Assembly (NCBI GenBank): GCA_910577405.1
Contig: CAJTMG010000011.1
Coordinates: 1 to 64,000, forward strand
Reading direction: 5' to 3'
DNA: 64,000 nt
Origin: an uncultured Oscillibacter sp.
Lineage (GTDB): Bacteria; Bacillota; Clostridia; Oscillospirales; Oscillospiraceae
Part shown: piece after piece, positions 1-6,771 of the stretch
How the letters are laid out: each line of letters opens with the position of its first letter
Numbering within the stretch: position 1 is the stretch's first letter
The notes under the pieces: model-generated
Seen by the model: the letters and a program-made list of their open reading frames with translations, nothing else
The model's database searches: none
Told to the model about the DNA's origin: nothing
Translations under genes and position numbers: made by a program

Positions 1-563
1 TTTCGCTGACTTCCGCACTGGGTTCCGCTCCAGGAAGGACGGTGTTGTCTACGAGGATTACCAGTATATTCGAAATGGCACAGCATGTATCTTTCTCTTC
101 ACGGAACCCTTAGCTGGATGGAGATATGCCGATGCTCAGGAACGGAGAACACGGCAGGATTGGGCCCGACAAATCGAATGGCTACTGACAGAGCAATACC
201 CAACAGCTAAAAAGGTCATTCTGGTAATGGATAACCTCAACACGCACTCGGTCGCTTCTCTATACGCCACATTCCCTCCTCAGCGTGCAAGACAGCTCGC
301 CGAACGTCTGGAAATCCATTACACACCAAAACATGGAAGCTGGCTTGACATTGCGGAAATTGAACTCTCTGCTCTTGGGCGTCAGTGTATTGCGAACAAC
401 AGAATCCCCGACCTGCCGACTCTCCGCAGTCTGCTTGTTCCCTGGGCTTCGTCCAGAAATTCCGCTCAAAAGGGCGTTGACTGGCAGTTCACTACGAACG
501 ATGCCAGAACCAAACTGAAACATCTTTACCCTATTATAGAGGTTTAGACTTTACAAAGCACTA
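1..563 (+). mobile_element. IS630-family insertion sequence, right part (left end outside window)
   Basis: The stretch holds the catalytic half of an IS630-type transposase followed by about 15 bases, and then the sequence resumes inside an integrase reading frame. IS630 elements are known to insert at TA and duplicate it. A TA lies at 562-563, exactly where the integrase homology starts, so I place the right end there. The left end and its inverted repeat are outside the window, so the terminal repeats cannot be compared. Confidence 0.75.
2..547 (+). CDS. IS630-family transposase, C-terminal part (5' end outside window)
   Basis: This is a DDE-type transposase that would cut and rejoin the ends of its insertion sequence. 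Reading from base 2 the frame is open, with the landmarks RNGTACIFLFTEPLAGW, then VMDNLNTH (second catalytic Asp) and HYTPKHGSWLDIAEIE (third catalytic acidic residue region). The first ATG in the frame is at 227, but homology clearly begins earlier, so the gene enters from the left of the window. The first twenty or so codons match the family less well, so a frameshift near base 1-40 cannot be excluded. The C-terminus looks complete, ending in TAG at 545-547. Confidence 0.85.
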   Translation, partial: FADFRTGFRSRKDGVVYEDYQYIRNGTACIFLFTEPLAGWRYADAQERRTRQDWARQIEWLLTEQYPTAKKVILVMDNLNTHSVASLYATFPPQRARQLAERLEIHYTPKHGSWLDIAEIELSALGRQCIANNRIPDLPTLRSLLVPWASSRNSAQKGVDWQFTTNDARTKLKHLYPIIEV

Positions 564-772
564 GGCATACATTCTGCACGCTGCTGTATTTGGCCGGGGT
601 GGATGTAGTTCAGGCATACGCACAGATGGGACATACTGACGTGGGGACCACTTTGCGCATTTATACCCACTTGGATGCCGTTCACAAACGAAAATCCGTG
701 GATAAGCTGGATGCGTATCTTTCCGAAAAATCCATGCCGGACAAGTCAGAGACAGGTCAAAAAACCGTGTAA
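551..772 (+). pseudogene. Tyrosine recombinase/integrase, C-terminal fragment interrupted by IS630
   Basis: The fragment reads STRHTFCTLLYLAGVDVV, then QMGHTDVGTTLRIYTHL, which is the C-terminal catalytic core of a phage/ICE integrase: the RHTF arginine, the GH histidine and the Tyr nucleophile are all present. The N-terminal two thirds are missing because an IS630 element abuts it on the left. The arginine motif normally reads LRHTF, so the break lies immediately before it. The fragment ends at TAA 770-772, just ahead of a tRNA 3' fragment, the usual place for the integrase of a tRNA-targeting element. It has no start of its own and is presumably inactive. Confidence 0.8.
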
Positions 773-800
773 GCATTGCAAAATAATAGATTGATTGTGC

Positions 801-845
801 CTTTTAAGCAGTGGGTCCGGGGTTCGAATCCCCGCCGGGTCACCA
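801..845 (+). other. tRNA-Lys(TTT) 3' fragment, putative attachment site (attR-like)
   Basis: The sequence carries a CTTTTAA anticodon loop (anticodon TTT), a complete T arm with GGTTCGAATCC, the 3' acceptor strand CCGGGTC, discriminator A and an encoded CCA. No matching 5' acceptor or D arm lies to the left; instead there is AT-rich sequence and the integrase fragment. This is the expected result of site-specific integration into the 3' half of a tRNA-Lys gene, with the intact tRNA at the other, unseen end of the element. The natural tRNA terminator follows at 850-901, so the chromosome continues to the right. Confidence 0.75.
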
Positions 846-849
846 TTTG

Positions 850-901
850 AAAAGCCTTGTAACCGTTGCAGTACAGCGGATACAGGGCTTTTCTTGTTTT
901 T
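850..901 (+). terminator. Rho-independent terminator of the tRNA-Lys gene
   Basis: AAAAGCC (850-856) pairs with GGCTTTT (886-892). Inner TGTA/TACA and CCG/CGG pairs extend the stem, and CTTGTTTTT follows. It sits 5 bases after the tRNA CCA end. Confidence 0.75.
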
Positions 902-1000
902 GGCTGGAGGTACGAAAAGGGAAAGCATTGCCGGCAGATAAATGATTTTCTCTGTATCAGCTCTGTCAAGAATATTGAAAAGCCGCTGACGAGGCCATAC

Positions 1001-2023
1001 TCACCCGACATGAAGAGGCGCTGTAGATTCCCGGATAATCAGATTGGCACACAAGCGGGTTTTGACCACGTTGGTTTCACCGGTGGTCAGGATCTCCTGA
1101 ATGCGTTTTACAGACATCGCGCCAAGGGCTTTCTTAGGGGAACGCATAGTGGTAAGCGCGGGGTTAATGATTGTGCAGATATAGGAATCGTCAAATCCGA
1201 TGATGGAGACATCCTCAGGGACGCGGATGCCATTTGCCTGCAAAGCCCGCAGCGCGCCCGCGGCCAGCACATCGTTATCCGCAACGAAGGCGGTAGGAAG
1301 TTCTGGCTTTTCAGCAAGAAGACGGCACATCTGGTCATAAGTACGGTCCATAAACAAATGCAGCCGGCAGATATAGCGCGGGTCCGCCGGAAGACCGAGT
1401 TCCTTCATGGCAGCGAAGTACCCGCGTTCCCGCTCCGGAATCGCGCCGGTCTGCTCAACGCTGTGGAGGTATCCGATCTTCTGATGCCCGATAGAATGCA
1501 GGTACTGCACCGCGTGATACATGGCGTCCATATTCTCCACGGCGACAGAATTCACGCTCTCATGCGGAAACACCGCGTCTATAGTGACCAAGGGCACGCC
1601 GCAGCTATACAAATGCGGAACCATAGCCGCCTCCAGCTCCGTAGCGAACAGGATAACGCCTGCGGCATGGCGGGACGCGTTGGAAAGCTCTTCTTTAAGG
1701 TTCGCGCCGTCCGTATTCAAAATTTGGAGGTTGAATCCGGAAAGCCGCGCCTGGCCTTCCACGCCGTCCAGGATCTGCATAAAGAAATCGTCCTTGCTCT
1801 CCATCAGGCATCCAGCCCCGCGATAACGGATGAAGAGCAGCGTTTGAGGGGTGGCGGAGGTTTCAAGCGGCGCGGAGACAAAGCGGATTGCATAGCCGTT
1901 TTCCGCCAGCAGCGCGGCTACCCGTTCCCGGGTCTCCCGTTTTACGCCGGGTTTGTTATTGAGCACAAGGGAGATGGTCGAGAGGGACAGGTTTGCCTCT
2001 CGTGCAATTTCTCTTAAATTCAT
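1001..2023 (-). CDS. LacI family transcriptional regulator
   Basis: A 340-residue DNA-binding sugar-responsive regulator. The N-terminus (MNLREIAREANLSLSTISLV) is the LacI helix-turn-helix with hinge helix, followed by a type 1 periplasmic-binding-protein-like effector domain (about residues 60-335) with typical segments FVADNDVLAAGALRAL and DVSIIGFDDS. I chose ATG 2021-2023 because GGAG lies 8 bases upstream; an in-frame TTG at 2045-2047 has no such site. It is divergent from a sugar isomerase/epimerase, binding protein and polyol dehydrogenase, so it probably controls that sugar locus (inference). The effector sugar cannot be told from sequence. Confidence 0.9.
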   Translation of the reverse strand: MNLREIAREANLSLSTISLVLNNKPGVKRETRERVAALLAENGYAIRFVSAPLETSATPQTLLFIRYRGAGCLMESKDDFFMQILDGVEGQARLSGFNLQILNTDGANLKEELSNASRHAAGVILFATELEAAMVPHLYSCGVPLVTIDAVFPHESVNSVAVENMDAMYHAVQYLHSIGHQKIGYLHSVEQTGAIPERERGYFAAMKELGLPADPRYICRLHLFMDRTYDQMCRLLAEKPELPTAFVADNDVLAAGALRALQANGIRVPEDVSIIGFDDSYICTIINPALTTMRSPKKALGAMSVKRIQEILTTGETNVVKTRLCANLIIRESTAPLHVG

Positions 2024-2439
2024 AGGTAATGCTCCGTTTTCTGTCAAAATTCAGTTGCAGTTATTTGCGCGCAGAGCCAAAGGGAGCGTGTCTGCGCAAA
2101 TTATAATGATTAAAGTATATCATATATTTTGGCTTCCGTACAGGAAAATCCCAAAAAGAAGCTCCGGTTTTTAAAATTTATTGAACAATCACAGAGTCTT
2201 GGAAAATGGAGCGCCGTCAATTTCAAGGCTCTGGATTTTTATTAAAATTTTAAATAAAACATTGAAATCAACAAAACAGATTCTTAAAAATATCGGGTTT
2301 TACAAAAATACCTTTGTTATTCGTTCTTTTTTTGCAAGTTATTGACAGATTTCTGAAAATATGCTTTAATAAATACCACAGGAGACACAGTAAAAATATC
2401 CACGATTATTTTAATAGAATTTTAAAGAGAGGTTCCTAT
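2024..2439. other. AT-rich divergent intergenic region
   Basis: About 415 bases between the LacI gene and the epimerase gene with no credible coding sequence. It is much richer in A+T than its neighbours and holds the epimerase promoter at 2342-2370. I found no convincing LacI-type palindrome with a central CG. Confidence 0.6.
2342..2370 (+). promoter_or_regulatory. Sigma-A promoter of the sugar locus
   Basis: TTGACA (2342-2347), a 17-base spacer and TTTAAT (2365-2370) lie about 70 bases before the epimerase start. Confidence 0.65.
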
Positions 2440-3303
2440 ATGCCATCCTTTAAACTCGGAATCTGTGAATGGGCCTTTCCCATGCCGGGACCATACGCGG
2501 TAAAGACTGCGGCTCAATACGGCTTGTCCGGGATGGAGCTGGACTTCGGTTCTTACGAAAAGTCCTACCCGCTCTCCGTCCCGGCAGTACAGCGGGCGTA
2601 TCTGGAGATGGCAGCGGAGTATGGTCTGGAATTTCCCTCCATGACCGTCGACTCTCTCAACCGCTGGGGCCTGACCCATCCTCTGACCACACGGGCAGGC
2701 GCGCTGGCTTTCGACGGTGTGCGCCGGGGGATCGACGCCGCCGCCGCGATGGGCATTCCGGTGGTGCAGCTTCCCAGTTTCAACGACGGGGCGATTCACT
2801 CGGAGGAGGATTTCCGCCGCACCTGCGAAAAAATCAAAATGGCCTGTGAGATCGCCCGTCCGATGGGCATTACGATTGCCAGCGAGAATGTGCTCTCTGT
2901 CAAAGATACCCTCCGTATGGTGCGGGAAATTGGGTATGATAATTTCAGGATCATGTTCGATACCCAGAATTACTATCTTGCGGACGGCCGGGATGAAGCC
3001 GCGCTCTTACGAGAAATTCATCCCTATGTGGTGCAGGTTCACCTGAAGGACGGGTATAACGGAAATCTCAGCGGTTCCATCCTGGGCACAGGGGAATCCG
3101 GTTTTTTCCGCACCGCCGCGGCAATCCGGGATACGTGCTGTACGGAATGGCTTCTTCTGGAAAACTACTACCACACGCAGCCCCTCTCCCAGTTGGGCGA
3201 CCCGTTTTCTCTTCTGGAAAAAGACCTTGCGGCAGTCCGTGAGGTTTTTGATATCCGAAAGCCATCAGGACCGATTTTAAGAAAGGCAGGAGAAGAAGGA
3301 TGA
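2440..3303 (+). CDS. Sugar phosphate isomerase/epimerase (xylose isomerase-like TIM barrel)
   Basis: A 287-residue cytoplasmic protein of the AP endonuclease 2/xylose isomerase-like TIM-barrel family, which interconverts sugars or sugar phosphates. Supporting segments are LGICEWAFP at the N-terminus, IASENVLSVKDT and IMFDTQNYY (metal-ligand strands), VQVHLKDG and LGTGESGFF, then WLLLENYY near the end. ATG 2440 is preferred over the more upstream in-frame ATG at 2314 because family homology begins there and AGAGAGG lies just before it. Its last codons overlap the next gene by 4 bases (ATGA), so they are co-transcribed. The substrate is unknown. Confidence 0.85.
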   Translation: MPSFKLGICEWAFPMPGPYAVKTAAQYGLSGMELDFGSYEKSYPLSVPAVQRAYLEMAAEYGLEFPSMTVDSLNRWGLTHPLTTRAGALAFDGVRRGIDAAAAMGIPVVQLPSFNDGAIHSEEDFRRTCEKIKMACEIARPMGITIASENVLSVKDTLRMVREIGYDNFRIMFDTQNYYLADGRDEAALLREIHPYVVQVHLKDGYNGNLSGSILGTGESGFFRTAAAIRDTCCTEWLLLENYYHTQPLSQLGDPFSLLEKDLAAVREVFDIRKPSGPILRKAGEEG

Positions 3304-3999
3304 AAAACAAGAAGAAATTGGCAGCCCTTTTAGCGGGAATCATACTGCTCGGCGCGCTTGCCGGATGCGGAGGAGACAGCAGCAGCGGAAATGGCAGCGG
3401 CACGGAGACGAAAACGGAGAGCAAAGGCGATATCGCGCTGCTGCCCATGACTCTGGACAACGAGTTCTATGTGTCCATGAAGAACGGCGCGCAGGAGAAA
3501 TGCGATGAATTGGGTTACGGCCTGATTGCGCAGTCCGGCACGAACCATGGCGACGCGGCGGAACAGCTTCAGTTGATGGAGACCATGATTCAGAAGAAGG
3601 TCGCCGCGATTATGATTACTCCTTGCAGCTCCACGGGCATTATTTCCGGGATCAAGAAGGCCAACGAAGCGGGAATCCCCGTGGTCATTCTGGATACGGA
3701 GGTAGACCGGGACGCGCTGTCGGCTCAGGGCGCGGAGACCCTCACATATATCGGTTCGGACAACTATAACGGCGGCGTGGCAGCGGGAGAATACGCCAAG
3801 AAGGTCTCCGGAGAAAAGGGGAAGGTCCTGAACACAATCATTCTCACCGGCGTGCCTGGACAGGAAAATATGGAACTGCGCAAACAGGGGTTTTTGGACG
3901 CCGCGGGGGACAGCGTGAATGTGGTTGCCTCCCAGAACGCGGACAGCGATTTCAATAGCGGTGTTCCTGGACACCATGAAGAATAAGAAGAGAGCGTAA
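3300..3999 (+). pseudogene. Sugar ABC transporter remnant: binding protein fused by deletion to permease tail
   Basis: The reading frame starts as a ribose-type (RbsB-like) substrate-binding lipoprotein: signal peptide with lipobox LAGC (Cys23), then LDNEFYVSMKNGAQ, ITPCSSTGI and YIGSDNYNGG. It stops at 228 residues, whereas the family usually has about 300-330. Homology ends near DSDFNSG (about base 3946). From there the +1 frame reads ISIAVFLDTMKNKKRA and stops at 3997-3999, which looks like the C-terminus of an RbsC-type permease. The simplest reading is an internal deletion that removed the binding-protein C-terminus, the ATPase and most of the permease. The frame 0 protein ends at 3986. 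Confidence 0.75.
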
Positions 4000-4148
4000 G
4001 CGGATTGAAAAGGCTCCAGAACGCCGGTAATTCTTTTGAAAAACGAAAAAACCTGTCGGCGGCGATTTGCGTCTCTTCGGCTGAGGACGCGCTGTCAGGG
4101 AAACAGAATTGATTCTGCCGCCGCGATTATGCAGAAGGAGGCCATATT

Positions 4149-5189
4149 ATGAGCACCATGCTAGCCGCCGTCTTTGAGGGAAACGGCATCCTGAATGTGA
4201 AAGAGGTCCCCAAGCCGCAGATCACCCATCCGGACGAGGTACTGATTCGGGTAGGCGCCGCCAGTATCTGCGGAAGCGACCTGCACGTTCTCCACGTCCC
4301 GCCGGGGCAGCACGCGGAACCGGGGGTCATCCTTGGCCACGAGTTTTTCGGCTATGTGGAGGAAACCGGCAGCGGCGTCCAGCGGTTCCGGCCCGGAGAC
4401 AAGGTCGTTGTGGATAATATTATGAAGTGCCATACCTGCCGGTACTGCACGACTGGAATGGACAATCTGTGTCCCAACGCTGTGATTTACGGACAGCAGT
4501 TAAATGGAGGCTTTGCACAATACTGCGTTGTAAAGGCCGCGCAGTTAATGGATATGCCAAAGGAAGTACCAGCCTGTCTTGCAGCTCAGACGGAACCGCT
4601 GGCCTGTGTGCTGAACGGCATGAAAAAGCTGACCGTCACGCCGTCGGACCACGTATTGGTGTTTGGCATGGGTCCTATTGGGCTGACCTTTGTGCGGGTG
4701 CTGAAACTGTATGGCGTAAAAAACCTGGCGGTCTGCGAGATGAGTGCAATGCGCCGTCAAAAGGCTTTGGACTGCGGCGCGGATATTGCGATTGACCCGT
4801 CCTGTGAAGATGCAGCAGCGGTTTTGCGGGAACAATGGGGCGGCTTATGCGAGATCGTGATCGACGCGGTAGGTGTTGGAGCGGCGTTCAGTCAGGCGGT
4901 GCATCTGCTGAACTGCGGCGGACAGCTTTTGATTTTCGGACAGAACGCCAATGCCATGAGTCAAGTACCGCCTGCGGTCATTGTGCGCAACGAGCTGTCC
5001 ATCCGGGGTACATACTGCGCTCACAACACCTTCCCGGCTGCAATCAATCTGCTTCAGACGCCGGATTTCGGGCTTGAACGCATTATCAGCCATAAAGTAG
5101 AGCTGAAGGATATCCAGCGCGGGATTACCATGCTGAACAGCCAGGAGGCAAGCCGCGTGATTGTCTATCCAAATGGAATCGTGGATTAA
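4149..5189 (+). CDS. Zinc-dependent medium-chain dehydrogenase (sorbitol/threonine dehydrogenase-like)
   Basis: A 346-residue NAD(P)-dependent oxidoreductase expected to oxidise a polyol or sugar alcohol. The catalytic zinc site is visible (SICGSDLH, then GHEFFGYV) and the structural zinc cluster has four cysteines in KCHTCRYCTTGMDNLC. The Rossmann fold carries GMGPIG. ATG 4149 has a strong AAGGAGG 8 bases upstream. It follows the broken transporter gene by about 150 bases in the same direction and is probably part of the same catabolic locus. The exact substrate cannot be assigned; sorbitol, xylitol or a related polyol fits the neighbours. Confidence 0.88.
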   Translation: MSTMLAAVFEGNGILNVKEVPKPQITHPDEVLIRVGAASICGSDLHVLHVPPGQHAEPGVILGHEFFGYVEETGSGVQRFRPGDKVVVDNIMKCHTCRYCTTGMDNLCPNAVIYGQQLNGGFAQYCVVKAAQLMDMPKEVPACLAAQTEPLACVLNGMKKLTVTPSDHVLVFGMGPIGLTFVRVLKLYGVKNLAVCEMSAMRRQKALDCGADIAIDPSCEDAAAVLREQWGGLCEIVIDAVGVGAAFSQAVHLLNCGGQLLIFGQNANAMSQVPPAVIVRNELSIRGTYCAHNTFPAAINLLQTPDFGLERIISHKVELKDIQRGITMLNSQEASRVIVYPNGIVD

Positions 5190-5530
5190 CCTGGCTGCTT
5201 CATCCGCTTTTTTGTTGGACACGCAGGCATTCAGGGGCGCTGAGAAGATCTCCGTTTCCGTGGAGGTTGGCAGCCGCTATGATGCAGTCTTTCAAGGGAA
5301 ACCTACAGCAGCGAAAAATAGAGGACAGCAGCCCGGCGTATGGGTATTTTTCGTACGCCGGACTGCTGTTCTATTCTTTCAGGAGGCGGAAAATTGAAAA
5401 CTGCACAAATATGTTCCCATCATGGCGACACGTCTGCTAAAATCATTGCGCGCGGTCTCTGTGCCGAGCCAAACAGCAGCTCCGCAAAGGCCGTGCCAGA
5501 ACCGCGGACACTTTGGAAGATATTGCTTAT
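5190..5530. other. Non-coding stretch after the dehydrogenase gene
   Basis: I see no credible gene here. It contains the large hairpin at 5326-5380; the rest has no recognisable protein or RNA. Confidence 0.5.
5326..5380 (+). terminator. Large hairpin terminator downstream of the dehydrogenase gene
   Basis: The arms 5326-5340 and 5354-5368 are complementary (CAGCAG-C-CCGGCGTA against TACGCCGG-A-CTGCTG) around a 13-base loop, and TTCTATTCTTTC follows. Confidence 0.7.
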
Positions 5531-5575
5531 GGGAAAAAGAAAAGTCTACAAACGGCGCAAATCCGCTTGCAGACT
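5531..5575 (-). terminator. Terminator of the tRNA-Ser gene
   Basis: On the minus strand AGTCTGCAA and TTGTAGACT form a hairpin just after the tRNA, followed by TTTTCTTTTT. Confidence 0.7.
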
Positions 5576-5582
5576 GATTTTT

Positions 5583-5671
5583 TGGCGCAGCGGGAGGGAT
5601 TCGAACCCTCGTGGGATTGCTCCCAAACTGATTTCGAGTCAGCCCCGTTATGACCACTTCGATACCGCTGC
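5583..5671 (-). tRNA. tRNA-Ser (anticodon CGA)
   Basis: The 89-base class II tRNA has acceptor strand GCAGCGG pairing with CCGCTGC, discriminator G and an encoded CCA. The anticodon stem-loop reads GACTCGAAATC (anticodon CGA). A long variable arm (GGGAGCAATCCC) and a T arm with GGTTCGAATCC follow. The long variable arm and the anticodon identify it as serine tRNA for UCG codons. It is a single gene with its own terminator at 5531-5575. Confidence 0.95.
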
Positions 5672-5960
5672 GTGTATTTTCCGCAACACCAGCCCTCAAA
5701 AAATGCTTTGGGAAAAGTGAGAACCACAAAATTTTTCTCTTGATGATATCTCCAAAACCTTGAGAAAACAGCTCCAAAGCAGTCATTTGTTTCTGCGTCA
5801 GGCCCGTGCGGTCATTTGTCTTTGCGTCAGGCTCGTTATGACCACTTTGACACACCGCGTTCAGCTTTGGGGCAGGGCGGCTGGATGGAACGGACAGGAC
5901 TATTATGCCACAGAATGCCTCAGGATGCAAGAGGGAAAGGGGCAGATTCGAAAATTTTAT
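5672..5960. other. Decayed non-coding stretch beside the tRNA
   Basis: About 290 bases with no supported gene. It holds a 29-base tandem duplication (5782-5839) and a 14-base exact copy (5834-5847) of an internal tRNA-Ser segment (5646-5659). Confidence 0.5.
5782..5839 (+). repeat. Two tandem 29-base imperfect repeats
   Basis: Units at 5782-5810 and 5811-5839 both begin GTCATTTGT and contain GCGTCAGG; about 23 of 29 positions agree. The second unit runs into a remnant of the tRNA-Ser 5' half. Confidence 0.7.
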
Positions 5961-6000
5961 TAAAGAAGAGACGCGCCCGAACCCAGGCACGTCTCTTTAA
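5961..6000 (-). terminator. Terminator downstream of the PilZ gene
   Basis: AAGAGACG (5966-5973) pairs with CGTCTCTT (5990-5997). Read on the minus strand it is followed by a T-rich run, and it lies 10-50 bases after the PilZ stop codon, closing the minus-strand block that starts near 17849. Confidence 0.7.
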
Positions 6001-6009
6001 GAAACAAGG

Positions 6010-6735
6010 TTAATCTCTGCGGGACTGGAGCATTTTTCTCTGGATTGAGAAAATCGCCTGAAGGAGCCGTTCCTGATCCTTCTGCGGGATGCTGCGGAAC
6101 TCACAGCCATACTCGAAATCCCTGCGCCGGGGGACAGCGCGAAGGATTTCACAGGTAATGGAGAAGATATCGTCATCAGGGACCAGGGGTGCCTCCAGGA
6201 CGAAGGTATCGCCGCTTTTCATCTCATGCTTGGAAGCGATCCGGACGCCGCCGCCGCTGATATCAAGGATTTTGCATTCTGCCCGGCCCGCGTCGCCGTA
6301 ACGGGCGTTGACGACGATTTTCGCGCTCATATCGGTATCCTGCCTGTAAAAACTTCTGCTGTCTCTGCTCTGCAAAAATTTAAGGTCTTCGATATGCCAG
6401 AACTCAGCGGTAGAACGGCAGATTGCGCCGTTAAGGGTAAACGCCTGGGAATTCCGCTGGAAGCCCCTGAGCTTGACCTCCTGCTTATAGAGGGCCAGAG
6501 GGAGCTGCCGGACGGTTTCGGAACGGACTTCCAGAACGCCGGCGCCGAAGATTTTAAGGCGGCCCACAAAGAGCAGGTGATTATCCGGGGTAAGGACCTC
6601 CACCCGCATTCCGTTATAAAGCTCCGGCGGCTGGACCTTATCGTCTTGGGTCTCAAGCGGTTCCGGTTCAGGCGGCTCGGGGGCAAGGGGCTCAGGGTCC
6701 CGATAGCGTCCGAATAAGAATTTGAGAATGTTCAT
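6010..6735 (-). CDS. PilZ domain protein (c-di-GMP receptor, YcgR-like layout)
   Basis: A 241-residue protein. After a short proline/glutamate-rich segment (residues 12-35) comes a YcgR-like N-terminal domain (about 40-125) and then a PilZ domain with the c-di-GMP binding motifs RSFYR (RxxxR) and DISGGG (DxSxxG). PilZ proteins bind cyclic di-GMP and commonly act on flagellar motors, polysaccharide synthesis or secretion. There is no signal peptide or membrane segment. AAAGGGG precedes the ATG. It is the last gene of a minus-strand block with two SLH surface proteins and a second PilZ protein; which one it acts on is not known. Confidence 0.88.
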   Translation of the reverse strand: MNILKFLFGRYRDPEPLAPEPPEPEPLETQDDKVQPPELYNGMRVEVLTPDNHLLFVGRLKIFGAGVLEVRSETVRQLPLALYKQEVKLRGFQRNSQAFTLNGAICRSTAEFWHIEDLKFLQSRDSRSFYRQDTDMSAKIVVNARYGDAGRAECKILDISGGGVRIASKHEMKSGDTFVLEAPLVPDDDIFSITCEILRAVPRRRDFEYGCEFRSIPQKDQERLLQAIFSIQRKMLQSRRD

Positions 6736-6771
6736 AATTTCCGACCCCTTTCACTCAGATGTAACCCACGG

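Noticed and set aside
866..2017. Long open frame (383 codons) on the plus strand
   Set aside because: It is the antisense shadow of the LacI gene, which has clear domain motifs, and its peptide shows no family features.
2235..2260. AT palindrome TAAAATTTTA as a LacI operator
   Set aside because: LacI-family operators usually have a central CG. This is a simple A/T run in a very AT-rich region.
5782..5839. CRISPR-like repeat
   Set aside because: Only two adjacent imperfect copies without spacers and no cas genes in the window.
5379..5990. 203-codon minus-strand frame
   Set aside because: It runs through the tRNA-Ser gene and tandem repeats and has no coding-like signature.
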